DNA of 26,670 nucleotides from RGIG3077 sp964490175 (lineage in GTDB: Bacteria > Bacillota > Clostridia > Oscillospirales > Ruminococcaceae), in NCBI GenBank assembly GCA_964490175.1, contig CAZBAI010000022.1, positions 1-26,670 on the forward strand. Reading direction: 5' to 3'. The position numbers were made by a program, and so were the translations under genes. Below are positions 22,795 through 26,670 of the stretch, piece after piece. The notes beneath the pieces were generated by a model. It saw nothing but the letters and a program-made list of their open reading frames with translations, was not told the DNA's origin and did no database searches. Within the stretch, counting starts at the first letter, position 1. Every line of letters starts with the position of its first letter.

Positions 22795-24465
22795 ATGCTT
22801 AGCGATATTGAAATTGCGCAGAATGCGAAAATGAAAAAAATTACCGAAATAGCCGCAGATCTCGGCATCGGTGAAGAATACATCGAGCCTTACGGTCACT
22901 ATAAGGCGAAAATCAGCGAGGAGTACATAAAAAAAATCGAAAATAACGATGACGGCAAGCTGATTCTTGTTACCGCAATCAATCCCACGCCGGCAGGCGA
23001 GGGCAAAACGACTGTCAGCGCAGGCCTTGCGATGGCAATGAGCAAAATCGGCAAAAAATGCGTGCTTGCCTTGCGTGAGCCGTCACTCGGACCTGTTTTC
23101 GGCATTAAAGGCGGTGCTGCGGGCGGCGGATATGCACAGGTTGTGCCCATGGAGGATATCAATTTGCACTTCACCGGCGATATGCACGCAATAAGTGCGG
23201 CGAATAATCTTCTTTGCGCCATGATAGACAACCATATTCAGCAGGGAAATGAGCTTAAAATCGATACAAGGCGCATACTTTTCAAGCGCTGCGTTGATAT
23301 GAACGACCGTCAGCTTCGCAGTATCGTTTGCGGAATGGGCGGCAAAGTGAACGGAACGCCCAGAGAGGACGGTTTTCAAATCACTGTTGCTTCCGAAGTT
23401 ATGGCAATTCTTTGCCTTTCAAGCGATTTGGCGGATTTAAAAAAGCGAATCGGCAATATTCTCGTTGCGTATTCGCTTGATTCAAAGCCGATTTACGCAC
23501 GTGATATAGGCGCTGCCGGTGCAATGACCGCACTTTTGAAAGATGCTTTAAAGCCCAATCTTGTTCAAACTTTGGAAAATACACCCGCATTTATTCACGG
23601 CGGACCTTTTGCGAATATAGCTCACGGATGCAATTCGGTGCGAGCCACAAAGCTTGCGCTGAAATTGGGTGATTATTGCGTTACCGAAGCCGGCTTCGGC
23701 TCGGATCTCGGTGCGGAGAAATTTTTTGATATAAAATGCCGTTTTGCCGATTTAAAGCCTGCGTGCGTTGTGCTTGTCGCAACGATTCGTGCTTTGAAAT
23801 ATAACGGCGGCATTCCCAAAGATAAGCTTTGCGAAGAAAATGTCAAAGCGCTTGAAAAGGGTTCGGAGAATTTGCGGGCGCACATTGAAAATCTGCGCAA
23901 ATTCGGCGTTCCCGTTGTGGTTGCGATAAATCGCTTTTCTTGCGACAGCAATGATGAAATTGCCACGGTGAGAAAGGTTTGCGAAGAATGCGGCGCAAAA
24001 TGTGAGCTTTGCGAGGTTTTTGCAAAGGGCGGCAACGGCGGAATCGAGCTGGCAAAAGCCGTTTGTGAAACGATTGATACTGTTAAATCGGAATTTGCGC
24101 CGATTTACGATGCAAACCTCCCGATAAAAGAAAAAATAGAAATTATCGCAAGAGAAATTTACCGTGCCGACGGCGTAAACTTTACCGCACAGGCGCAAAA
24201 AGCGATTGATGAACTTGAGGCAATCGGTGCGGATAAAACGCCGATATGCATTGCCAAAACGCAGTATTCGCTTTCCGATGATCCCAAAAGGCTCGGATTG
24301 CCCAAAGGCTTTACAATTACGGTGCGTGATGTAAGACCCTCGCTCGGAGCGGGATTTGTGGTTGCGTTGACCGGCGATATCATGACGATGCCCGGCTTGC
24401 CGAAATCGCCTGCGGCGCTGAAAATCGACTGCGATGAAAACGGCAATATCACGGGGCTTTTCTGA
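22795..24465 (+). CDS. fhs: Formate-tetrahydrofolate ligase (10-formyl-THF synthetase)
   Basis: ATP-dependent ligation of formate to tetrahydrofolate, supplying 10-formyl-THF for purines and initiator-tRNA formylation; also the entry of the Wood-Ljungdahl methyl branch in acetogens, though no other gene of that pathway is in view. The 556-residue length is exactly that of the family. Motifs: the nucleotide loop NPTPAGEGKTT (63-73), REPSLGPVFGIKGGAAGGGY (from about residue 93), and DINLHFTGDMHAI, GFGSDLGAEKF and PKSPAALKID at the expected places. ATG at 22795 (MLSDIEIAQ) has GAGAGG 8 bases upstream and gives the standard N-terminus; the frame extends upstream to a less likely start. tcdA follows 4 bp later. 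Confidence 0.97.
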   Translation: MLSDIEIAQNAKMKKITEIAADLGIGEEYIEPYGHYKAKISEEYIKKIENNDDGKLILVTAINPTPAGEGKTTVSAGLAMAMSKIGKKCVLALREPSLGPVFGIKGGAAGGGYAQVVPMEDINLHFTGDMHAISAANNLLCAMIDNHIQQGNELKIDTRRILFKRCVDMNDRQLRSIVCGMGGKVNGTPREDGFQITVASEVMAILCLSSDLADLKKRIGNILVAYSLDSKPIYARDIGAAGAMTALLKDALKPNLVQTLENTPAFIHGGPFANIAHGCNSVRATKLALKLGDYCVTEAGFGSDLGAEKFFDIKCRFADLKPACVVLVATIRALKYNGGIPKDKLCEENVKALEKGSENLRAHIENLRKFGVPVVVAINRFSCDSNDEIATVRKVCEECGAKCELCEVFAKGGNGGIELAKAVCETIDTVKSEFAPIYDANLPIKEKIEIIAREIYRADGVNFTAQAQKAIDELEAIGADKTPICIAKTQYSLSDDPKRLGLPKGFTITVRDVRPSLGAGFVVALTGDIMTMPGLPKSPAALKIDCDENGNITGLF

Positions 24466-24469
24466 TAAT

Positions 24470-25180
24470 ATGGCAGGTGATATTTATACACGCACACGAA
24501 TGCTTGTTGGCGATAAAGGCGTTGAAAGGCTGAAAAATGCGCACGTTGCCGTATTCGGAATCGGAGGAGTAGGCTCTTTTGCCGCCGAAGCGCTTGTGCG
24601 TGCCGGAATCGGCAAAATTACAATTGTTGACGGCGAAAAATTCGATGAAACAAATCTTAACCGCCAGCTTTTTGCGCTTCGCTCCACAATAGGTCAGCCA
24701 AAGGTTGCGGTTGCAGCTCGGCGTTTTGCCGACATAAATCCCGATATTGAAATAAACGCCTGCGAGTGTTTTTATACAGGCGATGAAATAGATCTCGGCG
24801 ATTTTGATTATATTGCCGATTGCATTGACACCGTAACGAGTAAATTGCGGCTTATCGAAAACGCAAAAGCGCTTGATATCCCCATTATATCATGCATGGG
24901 TGCGGGCAACAGGCTTGATTGCACTTGCTTTGATGTAAGAGATATTTACAAAACTTCGGGCTGTCCGCTTGCAAGGGTCATGCGGCGTGAGCTGAAAAAA
25001 AGAGGGGTTAATAGCCTAAAGGTTGTGTTTTCGCCCGAAAAAGCAATCGATATCAAGGGGCAAAATACAGAAAATACAGATATAAAAAAAGTTATCGGCA
25101 GTATATCGTATGTGCCTTCAAGTGCGGGGCTTGCGCTTGCAGGGCAGATAATACAGGACATTTGTTTTAGAGAAGAATAG
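24470..25180 (+). CDS. tcdA: tRNA threonylcarbamoyladenosine dehydratase TcdA
   Basis: E1/ThiF-like enzyme that uses ATP to cyclise t6A at tRNA position 37 into ct6A. The 236 residues have the ATP-binding loop VFGIGGVGS (28-36), the family block DETNLNRQLF (59-68), K78 in QPKVAV, and IADCIDTVTSK, then CMGAGNRLD. This set and the short length match TcdA (CsdL/YgdL) rather than ThiF or MoeB, which carry zinc CxxC pairs. ATG at 24470 lies 4 bp after the fhs stop without a strong ribosome binding site, suggesting coupling; an earlier in-frame ATG at 24434 inside fhs is less likely. Together with MtaB in this window it would allow ms2ct6A. Confidence 0.9.
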   Translation: MAGDIYTRTRMLVGDKGVERLKNAHVAVFGIGGVGSFAAEALVRAGIGKITIVDGEKFDETNLNRQLFALRSTIGQPKVAVAARRFADINPDIEINACECFYTGDEIDLGDFDYIADCIDTVTSKLRLIENAKALDIPIISCMGAGNRLDCTCFDVRDIYKTSGCPLARVMRRELKKRGVNSLKVVFSPEKAIDIKGQNTENTDIKKVIGSISYVPSSAGLALAGQIIQDICFREE

Positions 25181-25193
25181 GGGAAAGGCAGAT

Positions 25194-26075
25194 ATGAAAA
25201 AAGAAAAGAGCGACAAAAACAGAGAATCCGACGTTTGGCAAAACGCCAAGGAGATGAAAGAAAAAGCACGGCGCAAGGAAGAAGAACAAACCGAACGCCT
25301 TATGCATGAACAGCAAGCCGAGCGTGAGGAATATGAAAAGCGGCTTCGGCTTGAAAAGATTGAGCTTTTGAAGAAAAAACAGGGAGTTTCAGGCGAAAGC
25401 GAACCTGTTGAAGAAACGGCTTGCAGGAAATACACATTTAAAGAAAAGGTTTCAAACTTTTTTTATCACAATAAATGGTGGCTTGCAATCGGTTGTGTGT
25501 TTGCCGTAATTGTGGGATATCTTGTTTACGATACGGTTACGGCGGAAAAATACGATATGTATATTTTGCTGATAAGCGATGATAATGCACTGTATTTAAA
25601 ACAGCAGTATCTTATTGAGCTTTTTGAGGCAAATTGCGAGGATATCAACGGTGACGGCGAGGTGAATGTTGCGCTGCTTTATTATGCGCCCTCGTCGGAG
25701 GCGATGACGAACACGTATTATCACACTAACGAAAGCTCGCTTTCGGCGCAGTTTCACATGGGTGACACGATTGTCGTGATTGCCGATTCGACCCTTGACG
25801 AAACGATTTATCCGCAGGAAACGCTTGCCGACCTTGCACAGTATATCGACAGTGAGCACATTAAAAGCTACGGCTATTATTTAAACGATACGGCTTTTAA
25901 GGATATGTGCGGCTTGGACGAGCTTTTATATGAGGATATGTATATCGGTTTGCGCAAGGTGACAAGCGGCGCTTCATATGAAAAGGAAATGCAGAAAAAT
26001 TTTGACGTGGCACTAAAAACATTGAGCGGCGTTATCGAGGATATTGAAAATTATTCTGCCCCTGCACAATCGTAA
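25194..26075 (+). CDS. Uncharacterised coiled-coil, single-pass membrane protein with EF-hand-like loop
   Basis: I do not recognise this 293-residue protein. It has three parts. Residues 1-62 are a very charged, Glu/Lys/Arg-rich predicted coiled coil (KEKARRKEEEQTERLMHEQQ). After a short linker, one transmembrane helix spans about 95-112 (WWLAIGCVFAVIVGYLVY). Residues 113-293 would be outside the membrane and contain DINGDGEVN (150-158), the DxNxDGxxN pattern of EF-hand or dockerin calcium loops, though only one copy is present. With a cytoplasmic N-terminus and no signal peptide, a type II topology is likely. AAAGG lies 5 bases before the ATG. It is third in the fhs-tcdA transcript, 13 bp after tcdA, and is followed by a terminator. 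Confidence 0.85.
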   Translation: MKKEKSDKNRESDVWQNAKEMKEKARRKEEEQTERLMHEQQAEREEYEKRLRLEKIELLKKKQGVSGESEPVEETACRKYTFKEKVSNFFYHNKWWLAIGCVFAVIVGYLVYDTVTAEKYDMYILLISDDNALYLKQQYLIELFEANCEDINGDGEVNVALLYYAPSSEAMTNTYYHTNESSLSAQFHMGDTIVVIADSTLDETIYPQETLADLAQYIDSEHIKSYGYYLNDTAFKDMCGLDELLYEDMYIGLRKVTSGASYEKEMQKNFDVALKTLSGVIEDIENYSAPAQS

Positions 26076-26099
26076 ATTTATGATGAACAAATTGAAAAG

Positions 26100-26130
26100 C
26101 GCACGGAAATTTAAACCGTGCGTTTTTTTT
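26100..26130 (+). terminator. Rho-independent terminator of the fhs operon
   Basis: CGCACGG (26100-26106) and CCGTGCG (26116-26122) form a 7-bp stem with a 9-base AT loop, followed at once by eight T residues (26123-26130). A classic strong terminator 24 bp after the last gene. Confidence 0.93.
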
Positions 26131-26226
26131 GTTATTTTTTTACAATTGAGTGTCGATTGTGTTGTACAAAACGCCGATTTCTTGAAATTCGGAAAAATTT
26201 TTCAACCGTTTTGCGGTTAAATAGTG

Positions 26227-26232
26227 TATAAT
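26227..26232 (+). promoter_or_regulatory. Probable -10 box of the last gene
   Basis: Consensus TATAAT at 26227-26232, about 27 bp upstream of the start codon. No good -35 was found at 16-18 bp spacing, so the promoter may be weak or activator-dependent. Two small imperfect hairpins lie just upstream, including AACCG (26204-26208) with CGGTT (26214-26218). Confidence 0.45.
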
Positions 26233-26259
26233 AAATATAACAAATGAGGGGGAGAGCCA

Positions 26260-26652
26260 ATGAACAAATCCGGAAGTACAAAGCTAATAGTTGCAATTGT
26301 CATAATCATTATGCTGATTGCCGTCGCTGTTATTCTGCGTTGCCGCAAAGGTGAGCAAGGCGCCGACGGAACAGGTCAAATAGCATTTAATTATAATGGA
26401 TATGATATGGTTTTTGAAAAAACATTAAAAGAAATCCCATTGGAATATACCCTTTCGGAGAAGAACGTGACAATTAACGAATGCTCGTTGTTGATTTCGG
26501 GCGAAAAATATCAGCTGTATACTTGCGATTTTGACGATGAAACGGTGTATATTTATGTTGACAGTGATAAGGTTTCAGAACAAAATCGATGTTATTGGAA
26601 ATTCGTTTCAACCGATATATATAACCTAACGCTGATGTCCCCCGCCTCTTAG
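26260..26652 (+). CDS. Uncharacterised small membrane-anchored protein, possibly truncated
   Basis: I do not recognise this 130-residue protein. It starts with a short polar stretch and one strongly hydrophobic helix (about 9-26, IVAIVIIIMLIAVAVIL), followed by basic RCRKG, so it is probably membrane-anchored with the remaining roughly 100 residues either outside or, by the positive-inside rule, of uncertain side. The soluble part is beta-rich and acidic (IAFNYNGYDMVFE, CDFDDETVYIYVDSDKV). A GGGGGAG ribosome binding site precedes the ATG. The final residues MSPAS and the TAG stop are encoded by a GC-rich hairpin (26641-26660) unlike the AT-rich gene body. So the natural C-terminus may have been replaced by the end of an inserted element just past the window. 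Confidence 0.7.
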   Translation: MNKSGSTKLIVAIVIIIMLIAVAVILRCRKGEQGADGTGQIAFNYNGYDMVFEKTLKEIPLEYTLSEKNVTINECSLLISGEKYQLYTCDFDDETVYIYVDSDKVSEQNRCYWKFVSTDIYNLTLMSPAS

Positions 26653-26660
26653 GCGGCGGG
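26641..26660. repeat. GC-rich hairpin at the right edge, possible end of an IS200/IS605-like element
   Basis: CCGCCT (26642-26647) and AGGCGG (26651-26656) form a perfect 6-bp stem with a 3-base loop; CCCGCC (26641-26646) can alternatively pair with GGCGGG (26655-26660). Its composition contrasts with the AT-rich surroundings, it overlaps the stop codon of the last gene, and it is not followed by T residues in view. Subterminal hairpins of this kind mark IS200/IS605 elements, but no transposase is visible, so this is a suspicion only. Confidence 0.4.
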
Positions 26661-26670
26661 TTCCATTTCA

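Noticed and set aside
1..26670. CRISPR arrays, tRNA/rRNA genes, toxin-antitoxin or phage genes
   Set aside because: I looked through the intergenic regions and reading frames and saw no regular repeats, no tRNA-like cloverleaf and no phage or toxin genes.

Overview
The window reads as chromosomal, largely core-genome DNA from an anaerobic, probably spore-forming low-to-moderate-GC Firmicute of the class Clostridia (an Oscillospiraceae/Ruminococcaceae-like gut or rumen organism is my guess). The reasons are a CIRCE-controlled hrcA-grpE-dnaK operon, a long single-chain clostridial-type FGAM synthase, a GerW/YtfJ-DUF2953 pair next to a DacF-like carboxypeptidase, a formate-tetrahydrofolate ligase, and strong AGGAGG-like ribosome binding sites with 17-bp-spaced sigma-A promoters. 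There are no tRNA or rRNA genes, no CRISPR array and no complete mobile element. Coding density is high; the longest gap without a gene is the 288 bp between hrcA and mtaB, which holds two divergent promoters and the CIRCE operator.

Layout. (1) 1-2345, minus strand: heat-shock operon hrcA-grpE-dnaK (dnaK runs off the left edge), driven by a promoter at 2442-2470 with a perfect CIRCE at 2411-2437. (2) 2661-11388, plus strand: mtaB (tRNA methylthiotransferase), purL (FGAM synthase), then four envelope or surface-polysaccharide genes: an SDR/epimerase, a family-4-like glycosyltransferase, a PHP hydrolase and a membrane-anchored polysaccharide deacetylase. (3) 11382-17944, minus strand: a nine-gene run in transcription order M50 protease, scpA, scpB, DUF2953 protein, gerW/ytfJ, D-Ala-D-Ala carboxypeptidase, rluB, a small GNAT-like protein and metA. 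It combines chromosome segregation, spore and cell-wall functions, ribosome modification and methionine synthesis. Its end overlaps the deacetylase gene tail to tail by 7 bp. (4) 18160-18348: rpmB (ribosomal protein L28), with its own promoter and terminator. (5) 18601-19521: a DUF2975-like membrane protein with a YozG-like HTH regulator, ending at a bidirectional terminator. (6) 19591-22560, minus strand: a 989-residue YfhO-family membrane protein with its own promoter. (7) 22795-26075, plus strand: fhs, tcdA and an unrecognised coiled-coil membrane-anchored protein, closed by a strong terminator. (8) 26260-26652: an unrecognised small membrane-anchored protein whose stop codon lies inside a GC-rich hairpin at the right edge.

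How the genes fit together: MtaB and TcdA, far apart in the window, both act on t6A at position 37 of ANN-decoding tRNAs. PurL and Fhs both belong to the purine/one-carbon network. The deacetylase, glycosyltransferase, epimerase, YfhO protein and carboxypeptidase all concern the cell envelope. I found no clear new defence or mobile system. The least explained parts are the two orphan membrane-anchored proteins at the right end, the three-half-site repeat at the start of the M50-scpAB transcript, and the envelope gene cluster behind purL.
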